A program made the translations under genes and the position numbers. A stretch of DNA of 48,019 nt. It comes from Anoxybacillus ayderensis. Lineage in GTDB: Bacteria; Bacillota; Bacilli; Bacillales; Anoxybacillaceae. Shown here piece by piece: positions 8,849-22,832 of this stretch. The stretch covers positions 1-48,019 of the forward strand of contig NZ_JXTG01000016.1 of NCBI RefSeq assembly GCF_000833605.1, written 5' to 3'. Numbering within the stretch: the first letter of the stretch is position 1; each line of letters begins with the position of its first letter. The notes beneath the pieces are model-generated. The model was not told where the DNA came from, did not search any database, and was given only the letters and a program-made list of their open reading frames with translations.

Positions 8849-10000
8849 ATGAATAAACGAAAAGTGATGACCATTTTCGGGACGAGACCGGAAGCGATCA
8901 AAATGGCTCCGCTCGTTTTAGAGTTGCAAAAGTACGAAGACATTGAATCGATTGTGACTGTGACAGCACAACATCGCCAAATGCTTGATCAAGTGCTCGA
9001 TATTTTTGGCATTCAACCAGATTATGATTTAAACATTATGAAAGAGCGCCAAACGCTTGTCGATATTACGACAAGGGCGCTTGCTGGCTTGGACGATGTT
9101 ATGAAAAAAGTACAGCCTGACATCGTGCTCGTTCATGGCGACACGACAACGACATTTGTCGCGAGTCTGGCGGCGTTTTACAACCAAATTGCAGTCGGAC
9201 ACGTGGAAGCAGGGCTTAGAACGTGGAATAAGTACTCGCCATTTCCGGAAGAAATGAATCGGCAATTGACGGGGGTATTAGCTGACTTGCATTTTGCTCC
9301 AACCGCGAAAGCCGCGGAAAATTTACGAGCGGAAAACAAGCGGGACGACGCCATTTTTATTACCGGCAACACCGCGATTGACGCGTTAAAAACGACGGTG
9401 CGCGACACGTATACCCACCCGATTTTAGAAAAGGTAGCGGGAAGCCGTATGATTTTACTGACGGCGCATCGCCGCGAAAACCTCGGTGAACCGATGCGTA
9501 ATATGTTCCGGGCGATTAAACGGCTCGTAGACGATTACCGCGACGTTCAAGTTGTTTATCCCGTTCATTTAAATCCGGTCGTTCGCGAATTGGCGAATGA
9601 TATATTAGGAGACGATGAACGCATTCATTTAATCGAACCGTTAGATGTCGTAGATTTCCATAACTTCGCAGCCCGTGCATATATGATTTTAACCGATTCA
9701 GGCGGCGTTCAAGAAGAAGCGCCTTCTCTCGGTGTTCCTGTCCTCGTGTTGCGCGATACGACAGAGCGTCCGGAAGGGATCGAGGCGGGAACGCTAAAAT
9801 TAGCTGGAACGGACGAACAAACGATTTACAAGTTAGCTAGCGAGCTACTGACGGACGAAAAAGCATATGACCAAATGGCGAAAGCGTCAAATCCGTACGG
9901 TGACGGATGGGCATCAAAGCGGATTGTCGAAGCGATTCGTTATTATTTCGGGCAAAGCGATGTTTTGCCGACGCCATTTCAACACGAAAAAGGGATGTGA
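8849..10000 (+). CDS. mnaA: UDP-N-acetylglucosamine 2-epimerase (non-hydrolysing)
   Basis: 383 residues. It interconverts UDP-GlcNAc and UDP-ManNAc; the ManNAc goes to teichoic-acid linkage units or capsule. Motifs include FGTRPEAIKMAPL at the N-terminus, HGDTTTTF near residue 93, GHVEAGLRT near 115 and LTDSGGVQEEAPSLGVPVL near 283. ATG 8849 is chosen, five bases after AAGGTGGG; an ATG one codon earlier is too close. The gene sits between upp and the atp operon. The exopolysaccharide locus downstream could also use its product. Confidence 0.93.
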   Translation: MNKRKVMTIFGTRPEAIKMAPLVLELQKYEDIESIVTVTAQHRQMLDQVLDIFGIQPDYDLNIMKERQTLVDITTRALAGLDDVMKKVQPDIVLVHGDTTTTFVASLAAFYNQIAVGHVEAGLRTWNKYSPFPEEMNRQLTGVLADLHFAPTAKAAENLRAENKRDDAIFITGNTAIDALKTTVRDTYTHPILEKVAGSRMILLTAHRRENLGEPMRNMFRAIKRLVDDYRDVQVVYPVHLNPVVRELANDILGDDERIHLIEPLDVVDFHNFAARAYMILTDSGGVQEEAPSLGVPVLVLRDTTERPEGIEAGTLKLAGTDEQTIYKLASELLTDEKAYDQMAKASNPYGDGWASKRIVEAIRYYFGQSDVLPTPFQHEKGM

Positions 10001-10018
10001 TGACGCATCCCTTTTTTC
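9987..10018 (+). terminator. Terminator after mnaA
   Basis: AAGGGATG (9990-9997) pairs with CATCCCTT (10006-10013), flanked by an A-run and a T-run. It overlaps the mnaA stop codon and separates it from the atp promoter. Confidence 0.85.
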
Positions 10019-10053
10019 TACCAAAAATTTCCCTACTTTTGTGATCGAACGCA

Positions 10054-10082
10054 TTGACATCACGTTTTCACTATTGTATGCT
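10054..10082 (+). promoter_or_regulatory. Sigma-A promoter of the atp operon
   Basis: TTGACA at 10054-10059, a 17-base spacer and TATGCT at 10077-10082. The -35 is a perfect match. The expected leader before atpZ (10152) is about 60 bases. Confidence 0.75.
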
Positions 10083-10151
10083 TACAAAGGGGTAAGGATA
10101 ACCTTCTTGAAAAATACAGTAAATTCTGAAAATGAAAAGTGAGGCTTTCGT

Positions 10152-10379
10152 ATGCGGCAACGTGAGCGCCATCCGTTTCGGGCAATCGGCTTGATGACGG
10201 GGATATCTTCCCAGCTTGTCGGGTCCGTCTTAGTTGGGATTTTTGGAGGACGTTTTGTCGACGAACACTTTGGTACTGAACCGCTCTTTTTAATTGTCGG
10301 CTTGTTGCTCGGCTTAGCGGCTGGTGTTTACGCAATGATTCGCCTCATTCGCTCATTTTTTTCAGGAGAGGAAAAATGA
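10152..10379 (+). CDS. atpZ: AtpZ-like small membrane protein, first gene of the atp operon
   Basis: 75 residues with two hydrophobic helices (about 11-33 and 43-65) separated by a short loop with FVDEHFG, as in the AtpZ/AtpI-like family. In alkaliphilic Bacillus, AtpZ has been linked to Mg2+ or Ca2+ supply and to assembly of the F-ATPase. ATG 10152 has only a weak GAGG before it. The gene overlaps atpI by four bases (ATGA), which suggests coupled translation. Confidence 0.75.
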   Translation: MRQRERHPFRAIGLMTGISSQLVGSVLVGIFGGRFVDEHFGTEPLFLIVGLLLGLAAGVYAMIRLIRSFFSGEEK

Positions 10380-10753
10380 ACGAACTGCAGCAGCATTGGC
10401 GACGTCACAAATCATACATACTATATTTGTTGGCACTTTATGTATTAGGATGGGGTTTTTCGTCATACGAAAAAATATTTTTAAGTTTAATTATAGGAAC
10501 GATTGTCGGCTTATTTAATACGTGGACGCTCATTAGAAGGGTTGAGCGACTAGGACGAGCTGTTATTCTAGGGAGACGAGTAGTTTCACTTGGCATGCTC
10601 TCACGTATGGCGGCCGCTACATTGGGTGCCATTTTTGCGTTGCGTTATCCAGAACACTTGTCGATCGTTTGGATAGTGGTAGGATTAATGACATCTTATG
10701 TTGTCATTATGATAGATTTCTTTTTTCAAAAAAACAAAGGGGAAGAGAGGTGA
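10376..10753 (+). CDS. atpI: ATP synthase protein I
   Basis: 125 residues with four hydrophobic helices (about 14-29, 33-53, 72-91, 95-116). AtpI is an assembly factor that helps form the c-subunit ring of F-type ATPases. Sequence similarity across the family is low; the call rests on length, membrane layout and place between atpZ and atpB. The start overlaps the atpZ stop and is preceded by AGGAGAGG. Confidence 0.85.
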   Translation: MNELQQHWRRHKSYILYLLALYVLGWGFSSYEKIFLSLIIGTIVGLFNTWTLIRRVERLGRAVILGRRVVSLGMLSRMAAATLGAIFALRYPEHLSIVWIVVGLMTSYVVIMIDFFFQKNKGEER

Positions 10754-11470
<717 letters not shown>

Positions 11471-11480
11471 AATATATTAA

Positions 11481-11735
<255 letters not shown>

Positions 11736-11747
11736 TTGTCAAAGTGA

Positions 11748-12388
<641 letters not shown>

Positions 12389-12389
<1 letters not shown>

Positions 12390-12925
12390 TGAACAAACAA
12401 GTCGTAGCGAAACGATATGCGTCGGCACTTTTTGAAATTGCGAAAGAACAACAGCTTCTTGATCAGCTCGAACAGGAACTTCGCGTCGTTAAACAAGTAT
12501 TTGCACAAAATGAAGCGCTTCTTTCTGTATTGAACCATCCGAAAGTTGCGCTAGCGAAAAAGAAAGCGCTCATCCAAGAAGCGTTTGCAAGCGTTTCAAA
12601 TGTACTGCAGCATACGTTTATGTTGCTTTTAGATCGTCATCGCATCGACATTGTAGAAGACTTAGTAGATGCTTTCATTACGCTAGCGAATGAGGCGCGC
12701 GGTGTAGCTGAAGCGATCGTTTATTCGGCTCGTCCATTAACGGAAGACGAAACGAAGGCGCTTGCAGAAGTGTTTGCGAAAAAAGTCGGCGTCGACACGC
12801 TTCGCATCACAAACATCATCGATAAAGATGTGATCGGTGGGGTAAAAGTGCGCATCGGCAACCGCATTTTCGACGGAAGCGTCAGCGGAAAATTAGCAAG
12901 ATTACAGCGACAGTTAACTCGCTAA
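12389..12925 (+). CDS. atpH: ATP synthase F1 subunit delta
   Basis: 178 residues, soluble. The N-terminal helical domain begins [13 protein letters not shown] and the C-terminal part ends [24 protein letters not shown], the family signature. It joins the peripheral stalk to the top of F1. Its start overlaps the atpF stop by one base, which suggests coupled translation. Confidence 0.96.
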
Positions 12926-12934
12926 CATTTATAG

Positions 12935-14464
<1,530 letters not shown>

Positions 14465-14482
14465 CAAAAGTAAAGTGGAGAG

Positions 14483-14503
14483 CGGAACAGCATGGCTGTT
14501 CCG
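14483..14503 (+). promoter_or_regulatory. Stem-loop between atpA and atpG
   Basis: CGGAACAGC (14483-14491) pairs perfectly with GCTGTTCCG (14495-14503) around ATG. The following bases are TCCCTTTC, too few Ts for a firm terminator. It may adjust stability or read-through inside the operon. Confidence 0.55.
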
Positions 14504-14520
14504 TCCCTTTCAACAATTGA

Positions 14521-15402
<882 letters not shown>

Positions 15403-15412
15403 GGTTGATTAG

Positions 15413-16852
<1,440 letters not shown>

Positions 16853-16855
16853 TAA

Positions 16856-17279
<424 letters not shown>

Positions 17280-17281
<2 letters not shown>

Positions 17282-17313
17282 CCCTAGGAGCATCGTCTCT
17301 TAGGGTTTTTTTG
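17280..17313 (+). terminator. Terminator of the atp operon
   Basis: AACCCTA (17280-17286) pairs with TAGGGTT (17301-17307), lengthened by GGAG with CTCT, then a run of seven Ts. Confidence 0.85.
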
Positions 17314-17335
17314 TTTATTTTTGGAACAAGTTTTA

Positions 17336-17364
17336 TCGACACATATGTGAAGAAGTGATATAAT
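17336..17364 (+). promoter_or_regulatory. Sigma-A promoter of the nuo operon
   Basis: TCGACA (17336-17341, one mismatch), 17-base spacer, TATAAT (17359-17364), and TGA just before the -10, giving an extended -10. The nuoA start is 73 bases downstream. Confidence 0.75.
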
Positions 17365-17437
17365 GTTATCGGTTACAGTCTTAATAGTGTGACGTTTTTG
17401 AAAAATGTGTATAAAGTCACAAAGGGGTGGGACATCG

Positions 17438-17803
17438 TTGAACGTTTATGTAAACAGTTATGTAGTCGTCTTTGTGTTTCTTTGTTTAGGCATTTTACTT
17501 CCAATCGTTGCGCTTACGGCGGGTCGTTTTCTACGTCCACATGCGCCAAATGCAGCGAAACAAACAACGTACGAAAGCGGATTAGATCCGTTCCACGATT
17601 CACGCGTGCAGTTTAACATACGGTATTACATTTTTGCGTTATTGTTCGTCATTTTTGACGTAGAGACTGTATTTTTATATCCGTGGGCGGTGGCGTTTGA
17701 AAAGCTCGGTGCATTTGCGCTCATTGAAATGCTCATTTTCGTCGTCATGTTGTTGATTGGACTTGTGTATGCTTGGAAGAAGAAGGTGTTAAAATGGATG
17801 TAA
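17438..17803 (+). CDS. nuoA: NADH-quinone oxidoreductase-type complex I, subunit A
   Basis: 121 residues with three membrane helices. The loop after helix 1 has [20 protein letters not shown], followed by [16 protein letters not shown], the NuoA signatures. TTG 17438 is chosen because AAAGGGGTGGG ends about six bases before it; the ATG at 17405 lies upstream of that ribosome site. Its last codons overlap the nuoB start by ten bases. Confidence 0.95.
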   Translation: MNVYVNSYVVVFVFLCLGILLPIVALTAGRFLRPHAPNAAKQTTYESGLDPFHDSRVQFNIRYYIFALLFVIFDVETVFLYPWAVAFEKLGAFALIEMLIFVVMLLIGLVYAWKKKVLKWM

Positions 17804-18306
17804 AATTGTTGAACGTATCAGATCAAGAAATGGAAGAAATGCGTCGCAACGTTTTTTTAACGACGTTAGAACAGCTTAAAGCATGGGCGCGCAGCAACTC
17901 GTTATGGCCGCTCACGTTCGGTCTTGCCTGTTGTGCGATTGAAATGATGGGGGTTGGCTCTTCGCATTACGATTTAGATCGTTTTGGTTCTTTTTTCCGT
18001 ACATCCCCTCGTCAATCAGACGTCATGATCGTCTCTGGAACGGTGACGAAAAAAATGGCGCCAATTGTTCGTCGTTTATACGATCAAATGCCTGAACCGA
18101 AATGGGTGATTGCGATGGGATCTTGTGCGACAGCAGGCGGTCCGTATGTGAAATCGTATTGCGTCGTAAAAGGTGTCGATCAAATTGTACCGGTTGACGT
18201 ATATATTCCAGGCTGTCCGCCAAATCCAGCTGCATTAATTTATGGCATTAACAAACTAAAAGAAAAAATTCGCTACGAAGCGAAAACAGGAAAGAAGGTG
18301 CTGTAA
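17794..18306 (+). CDS. nuoB: Complex I subunit B (N2 cluster)
   Basis: 170 residues. It ligates the terminal 4Fe-4S cluster N2 through C46, C47, C111 and C141 (in [17 protein letters not shown] and PGCPPNP). It passes electrons to quinone together with NuoD. ATG 17794 is chosen, six bases after AGGTG; the upstream ATG at 17773 lies deeper in nuoA. Its stop is directly followed by nuoC. Confidence 0.96.
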   Translation: MDVKLLNVSDQEMEEMRRNVFLTTLEQLKAWARSNSLWPLTFGLACCAIEMMGVGSSHYDLDRFGSFFRTSPRQSDVMIVSGTVTKKMAPIVRRLYDQMPEPKWVIAMGSCATAGGPYVKSYCVVKGVDQIVPVDVYIPGCPPNPAALIYGINKLKEKIRYEAKTGKKVL

Positions 18307-19413
18307 ATGAGTGATGAAAAAGATTTACAGCAACTAAAAAAAGAGGCGGCGGAACGGGCGAAACAATTAGCGAAAGAGCGACTTGCGGCGAAGCAAGCAG
18401 CGGAACAAACTGAGCCTCCGCTCGAAAGTGAAGAAGACCTTGCGCTAGCGAAGAAAAAAGCGGCAGCAGCGGCAAAAGCGAAAGCTGCAGCGTTAGCGAA
18501 ACAAAAAGCAGCGGAGTCGGGAGAATTAAGCGAAGAAGACCTTGCGCTAGCGAAGAAAAAAGCGGCAGCGGCAGCGAAAGCGAAAGCTGCGGCGTTAGCG
18601 AAACAAAAAGCAGCGGAGTCAGGAGAATTAAGCGAAGAAGAATTAGCGAAGAAAAAAGCAGCAGCAGCGGCAAAAGCGAAAGCCGCAGCGTTAGCGAAAC
18701 AAAAAGCGGCGGAGTCGGGAGAATTAAGCGAAGAAGAATTAGCGAAGAAAAAAGCGGCAGCAGCAGCGAAAGCAAAAGCCGCAGCGCTAGCGAAACAAAA
18801 AGCAGCGGAGTCAGGAGAATTAAGCGAAGAAGAATTGGCAAAGAAAAAAGCGGCAGCAGCGGCGAAAGCGAAAGCTGCAGCGGCAGCAAAAGCAAAAAGT
18901 GCAGATGTCGCTGAAGAAAAAGAGGAAAAACCGTCACCAAATCAGCCATATCTCGACAAATACGTCAAAGTCATTGAAGAACATCTCGGAAAAGACGTAT
19001 TAGAAAACGCTTACATTAATCGTTTGTCGAAAGATGTGCCGACGCTTGTTGTGAAGAAAGATACATATTTTAAAGTGGCTGAGTTTTTAAAATATAATGA
19101 GCAGCTAAGTTTTGATTATTTATCAGAATTGCACGGAACGGACTTTCAAACGCATATGGAAGTGTATGTGCACTTATATTCGTATAAAAATCGCCAATCA
19201 GTTGCGTTGAAAGTAAAAATTGATCGCGATCAACCGGTCATTGACTCGCTCGTTCCGCTTTGGCCAGGGGCAAATTGGCCGGAGTGTGAGGCGTATGATT
19301 TGCTTGGCATTCGTTTTGAAGGTCATCCACAACTCATTCGCATTTTCTTAGGGGAAAACTGGGTCGGCTATCCGCTTCGGAAAGATTACGAGCCGTACGA
19401 TATGGAGGGTTAA
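18307..19413 (+). CDS. nuoC: Complex I subunit C with long Ala/Lys-rich repeat extension
   Basis: 368 residues. The conserved NuoC (30-kDa) domain occupies about residues 210-368 and ends with WPECEAYDLLGIRFEGHPQL and GYPLRKDYEPYD. Before it is a highly charged, low-complexity region of about 200 residues, including five tandem copies of a 32- or 34-residue unit starting SEEELAKKK or SEEDLALAKKK at residues 41-198. The region should form a long helix with alternating basic and acidic stretches and may be flexible. NuoC connects the peripheral arm of complex I. Relatives in Geobacillus, as I recall, also have charged extensions, but the copy number here is notable. Confidence 0.93.
   Translation: MSDEKDLQQLKKEAAERAKQLAKERLAAKQAAEQTEPPLESEEDLALAKKKAAAAAKAKAAALAKQKAAESGELSEEDLALAKKKAAAAAKAKAAALAKQKAAESGELSEEELAKKKAAAAAKAKAAALAKQKAAESGELSEEELAKKKAAAAAKAKAAALAKQKAAESGELSEEELAKKKAAAAAKAKAAAAAKAKSADVAEEKEEKPSPNQPYLDKYVKVIEEHLGKDVLENAYINRLSKDVPTLVVKKDTYFKVAEFLKYNEQLSFDYLSELHGTDFQTHMEVYVHLYSYKNRQSVALKVKIDRDQPVIDSLVPLWPGANWPECEAYDLLGIRFEGHPQLIRIFLGENWVGYPLRKDYEPYDMEG
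18427..18900 (+). repeat. Tandem repeats inside nuoC (102 and 96 bp units)
   Basis: Units begin at 18427, 18529 (102 bp each), 18631, 18727 (96 bp each) and 18823 (partial). They differ only by scattered, mostly silent changes and by a six-base in-frame difference (LALA versus LA). The pattern suggests recent unit duplication with retained reading frame. Confidence 0.9.
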
Positions 19414-19416
19414 GGC

Positions 19417-20517
19417 GTGCTGAGAACAGAGGAGATGCTTTTAAACGTCGGACCGCAACATCCGAGCACACACGGCGTGTTTCGTCTCGTGTTAAAAATC
19501 GATGGGGAAATCATTAAGGAAGCGACTCCTGTCATCGGTTATCTTCATCGCGGGACAGAAAAAATCGCAGAAAATTTGCAGTATACACAAATCATCCCAT
19601 ACACTGATCGCATGGACTATTTATCAGCGATGACGAACAACTACGTCATTTGTCACGCAGTAGAAACGATGATGGGCATTGAAGTGCCGGAGCGTGCCGA
19701 GTATTTACGCGTGCTTGCGATGGAGCTCGGTCGCATTGCGAGCCACCTCGTTTGGTGGGGGACGTATTTGCTTGATATTGGTGCAGTCAGTCCGTTTTTA
19801 TATGCGTTTCGTGAGCGGGAAATGATTATTAATCTATTAAATGAACTATCAGGTGCGCGCTTAACGTTTAACTACATGCGTGTGGGTGGCGTGAAATGGG
19901 ATGCGCCAGACGGATGGATCGACAAAGTGAAACAGTTCGTTCCATATATGCGCAAACAGCTAGAAGGTTATCATGAACTTGTCACGGGAAATGAAATTTT
20001 CCGCAACCGCGTCATCGGAGTTGGCAAGTACACGAAAGAAGAGGCGTTAGCATATTCGCTAAGCGGCGTCAATTTGCGTTGTACCGGTGTGAAATGGGAT
20101 TTACGAAAAGACGAACCATATTCCATTTATGATCGATTTGATTTCGATGTTCCTGTACGTACAGAAGGGGATTGTTTTGCGCGCTATGAATGCCGCCTTG
20201 CTGAAATTGAGCAATCGCTTCGCATTATCGAGCAGGCGTGTGAGCAGTTCCCAGATGACGGTGAGATTATGGCGAAAGTGCCGAAAATTATTAAAGCGCC
20301 ACCGGGGGAAGCGTATGTGCGCATCGAGTCGCCGCGTGGGGAAATCGGTTGTTATATTGCGAGCGACGGGAAAAAAGAGCCGTACCGCTTAAAATTCCGT
20401 CGACCGTCATTTTACAATTTACAAATCCTTCCGAAACTATTAAAAGGGGAAAATATCGCGAATTTAATTGCGATACTTGGCGCGATTGATATCGTGCTTG
20501 GGGAGGTCGATGGATGA
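19417..20517 (+). CDS. nuoD: Complex I subunit D (49-kDa)
   Basis: 366 residues. It begins LLNVGPQHPSTHGVFRLVL and has ATPVIGYLHRGTEKIAE, features of the quinone-site subunit shared with NiFe hydrogenases; the metal-binding cysteines of hydrogenases are absent, as in all NuoD. With NuoB it forms the quinone-reduction site. GTG 19417 is eight bases after GGAGG in the end of nuoC. Its stop overlaps the nuoH start. Confidence 0.96.
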   Translation: MLRTEEMLLNVGPQHPSTHGVFRLVLKIDGEIIKEATPVIGYLHRGTEKIAENLQYTQIIPYTDRMDYLSAMTNNYVICHAVETMMGIEVPERAEYLRVLAMELGRIASHLVWWGTYLLDIGAVSPFLYAFREREMIINLLNELSGARLTFNYMRVGGVKWDAPDGWIDKVKQFVPYMRKQLEGYHELVTGNEIFRNRVIGVGKYTKEEALAYSLSGVNLRCTGVKWDLRKDEPYSIYDRFDFDVPVRTEGDCFARYECRLAEIEQSLRIIEQACEQFPDDGEIMAKVPKIIKAPPGEAYVRIESPRGEIGCYIASDGKKEPYRLKFRRPSFYNLQILPKLLKGENIANLIAILGAIDIVLGEVDG

Positions 20518-21518
20518 TGATGGAACAACTTTTGCAGTCGACGCCAAGCTGGACGAATGTTGCCATTTTCTTTGCGATTGGCGTTGGGCTATTGCTCGTT
20601 GTATTAGGATTTGTCACGTACGGCATTTTAGCGGAACGAAAAGTGATGGGATTTATGCAAGGCCGCATCGGTCCGAACCAAGTTGGAGGACGTTGGGGGT
20701 TGCTGCAAACGGTGGCTGACGTGTTAAAGCTACTATTAAAAGAAGATACGATTCCAAAAGCCGCCGATCGCCCGTTGTTTATTTTAGCACCGGTCATCGC
20801 GTTTGCCCCTGCGTTTATGGTGCTTGCCGCACTGCCGTTTACCGATGCGTTGCAATTTGCTGATATTGGCGTCGGGCTATTGTATTACATCGCTGTGTCC
20901 GGATTAACGACAATCGGAGTGGTGACAGGCGCATGGGCGTCGAACAACAAATATGCCCTGCTTGGAGGCATGCGCGCAGCTGCGCAAATGATTTCATACG
21001 AAGTGCCGCTTGTCATGTCTGTCATTGGCGTTATTTTGTTGTCGGGAAGCTTAAACTTAAACGACATTGTCGAAGCGCAAAAAGATGTATGGTTTATCGT
21101 TGTCCAACCGATCGGCTTTCTCGTTTTTCTTGTCGCCGCTGTGGCGGAGTTAAACCGGACGCCGTTTGACTTGCCGGAAGCAGAATCGGAACTTGTTGCA
21201 GGATTCCATGTTGAATATTCTGGATTCCGATGGGCGTTTTTTATGCTCGCAGAGTACGTGTACTTTTTTGCGATGGCAGCATTAACGACGGTGCTCTTTT
21301 TAGGAGGATGGCATCCGCTTCCGTTTCTCGACTTTATTCCAGGGGCCGTTTGGTTTGCGTTAAAGTTTAGTCTTGTCGTCTTCTTATTTATTTGGTTTCG
21401 CATTACGTTTCCGCGTGTGCGTGCCGATCAATTGATGGAGTTTGGTTGGAAAGTGTTATTGCCTGTGGCGCTCGTCAATATTTTTGTCACAGCTCTTGTG
21501 AAACAACTATTTTTTTAA
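20514..21518 (+). CDS. nuoH: Complex I subunit H
   Basis: 334 residues, about eight membrane helices. Signatures are GFMQGRIGPNQVGGRWGLLQ near residue 46 and NRTPFDLPEAESELVAGFHV near 212. It links the quinone channel to the proton pumps. ATG 20514 is seven bases after GGGGAGG and overlaps the nuoD stop by four bases; two further ATGs follow. Confidence 0.96.
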   Translation: MMMEQLLQSTPSWTNVAIFFAIGVGLLLVVLGFVTYGILAERKVMGFMQGRIGPNQVGGRWGLLQTVADVLKLLLKEDTIPKAADRPLFILAPVIAFAPAFMVLAALPFTDALQFADIGVGLLYYIAVSGLTTIGVVTGAWASNNKYALLGGMRAAAQMISYEVPLVMSVIGVILLSGSLNLNDIVEAQKDVWFIVVQPIGFLVFLVAAVAELNRTPFDLPEAESELVAGFHVEYSGFRWAFFMLAEYVYFFAMAALTTVLFLGGWHPLPFLDFIPGAVWFALKFSLVVFLFIWFRITFPRVRADQLMEFGWKVLLPVALVNIFVTALVKQLFF

Positions 21519-21540
21519 ATAAAAAGGTGGGTGGGCAGAA

Positions 21541-21960
21541 ATGCTCGGTTTAATGAAAGGATTAGCGTATACGCTGAAAAACTTAACAAAAGAAAAAGTG
21601 ACGTACGATTATCCGAATGAACCGCTTCCGCTTCCGGATCGCTTTCGCGGCATTCAAAAGTTTTATCCGGAAAAATGTATCGTTTGCAATCAGTGCGCAA
21701 ACATTTGCCCGACCGACTGTATTCAGCTGACGGGCAAAAAACATCCGGATCCGACGAAAAAAGGAAAAATTATTGATACGTATGACATTAACTTTGAAAT
21801 TTGCATTTTATGCGATTTATGTACGGAAGTATGTCCGACCGAGGCGATTGTGATGACGAACAACTTTGAATTAGCGGAATATAGCCGCGATGAATTATTT
21901 AAAGATTTAACGTGGCTTGATGAAAACGATACGAACGTGCGGAAGGTGAATAAGCCATGA
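21541..21960 (+). CDS. nuoI: Complex I subunit I (two 4Fe-4S clusters)
   Basis: 139 residues. Two ferredoxin-type motifs are present: C46, C49, C52, C56 (CIVCNQCANIC) and C88, C91, C94, C98 (CILCDLCTEVC). They bind clusters N6a and N6b and carry electrons toward N2. As this operon lacks nuoEFG, NuoI is the likely entry point for electrons, possibly from a ferredoxin; that is inferred. The start follows AAAAGGTGGGTGGG and the stop overlaps nuoJ. Confidence 0.96.
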   Translation: MLGLMKGLAYTLKNLTKEKVTYDYPNEPLPLPDRFRGIQKFYPEKCIVCNQCANICPTDCIQLTGKKHPDPTKKGKIIDTYDINFEICILCDLCTEVCPTEAIVMTNNFELAEYSRDELFKDLTWLDENDTNVRKVNKP

Positions 21961-22466
21961 GCGGACAATATCTCGCATTTTTCGTTCTTGCGCTCATTGC
22001 GCTTGGCGGCGGCGTGTTTATGTTAAATTTAAACAAAGTTGTTCATATGGTCGTCGCCCTCGTTTTCACGTTCGTCAGCATCGCCGGCATTTACGTTCTT
22101 TTATCGGCTGAATTTGTAGCGGCCGTCCAAGTACTTATTTACTCTGGTGCGATTACAATTATTATGTTGTTCGGCATTATGCTTACGCGCCATCAAGATG
22201 ACGGCCAATCGACAGGCAGCCCGCTTCGAAAAGCATTAGCATTGCTCGGTACGGTTGCTTTTGGGGCGGTCATGTACATCGGCATTCGCACGCTTGACTT
22301 TGGCAGCGAAGCGGTTGGGCTTCATGATAAAAATACGGAACAAATCGGAATCGCCCTCTATTCGAAGTACGTCATTCCGTTTGAACTTGCATCCGTTTTA
22401 TTGCTCGTTGCACTCATTGGCGCTGTCATTTTAGCGAAAAAAGATGATAAGGAGGCGGGAGAATGA
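21957..22466 (+). CDS. nuoJ: Complex I subunit J
   Basis: 169 residues, five membrane helices. The stretch [20 protein letters not shown] near residues 58-77 is the conserved helix 3 of NuoJ. It overlaps nuoI and nuoK by four bases at each side (ATGA), indicating tight translational coupling. Confidence 0.95.
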   Translation: MSGQYLAFFVLALIALGGGVFMLNLNKVVHMVVALVFTFVSIAGIYVLLSAEFVAAVQVLIYSGAITIIMLFGIMLTRHQDDGQSTGSPLRKALALLGTVAFGAVMYIGIRTLDFGSEAVGLHDKNTEQIGIALYSKYVIPFELASVLLLVALIGAVILAKKDDKEAGE

Positions 22467-22774
22467 ATGTGCCGTTATCCGCCTATCTCGTATTTGCGCT
22501 TTTATTGTTTTGCATCGGATTGTACGGAGCGTTAACGAAACGCAATACAGTCATTGTGCTTATTTGTATCGAACTCATGTTAAATGCCGTAAACGTCAAC
22601 TTAGTTGCATTTAGCAAATACGGGGTAAATCCAGGCATTACAGGTCAAGTATTTTCGCTCTTTACCATTACTGTTGCCGCAGCGGAAGCAGCAGTCGGTT
22701 TAGCTATTTTAATTGCGTTATACCGCAATCGCAAAACGATTCATATTGATGAAGTCGATTCGATGAAACGATAA
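22463..22774 (+). CDS. nuoK: Complex I subunit K
   Basis: 103 residues, three membrane helices. The conserved glutamates lie in [13 protein letters not shown] (helix 2) and [11 protein letters not shown] (helix 3), both in the central hydrophilic axis used for proton transfer. A gap of 58 bases without a recognisable signal separates it from nuoL. Confidence 0.95.
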   Translation: MNVPLSAYLVFALLLFCIGLYGALTKRNTVIVLICIELMLNAVNVNLVAFSKYGVNPGITGQVFSLFTITVAAAEAAVGLAILIALYRNRKTIHIDEVDSMKR

Positions 22775-22832
22775 AGGATGGGAAACAAAGGGGTTACATA
22801 TAAATGCACCTGAAAAAGGGGATGATTGAACG

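Noticed and set aside
18248-18949. Long minus-strand open frame rich in Leu opposite nuoC
   Set aside because: It mirrors the Ala/Lys repeat; its openness follows from the repeat composition, and it has no ribosome site or family resemblance.
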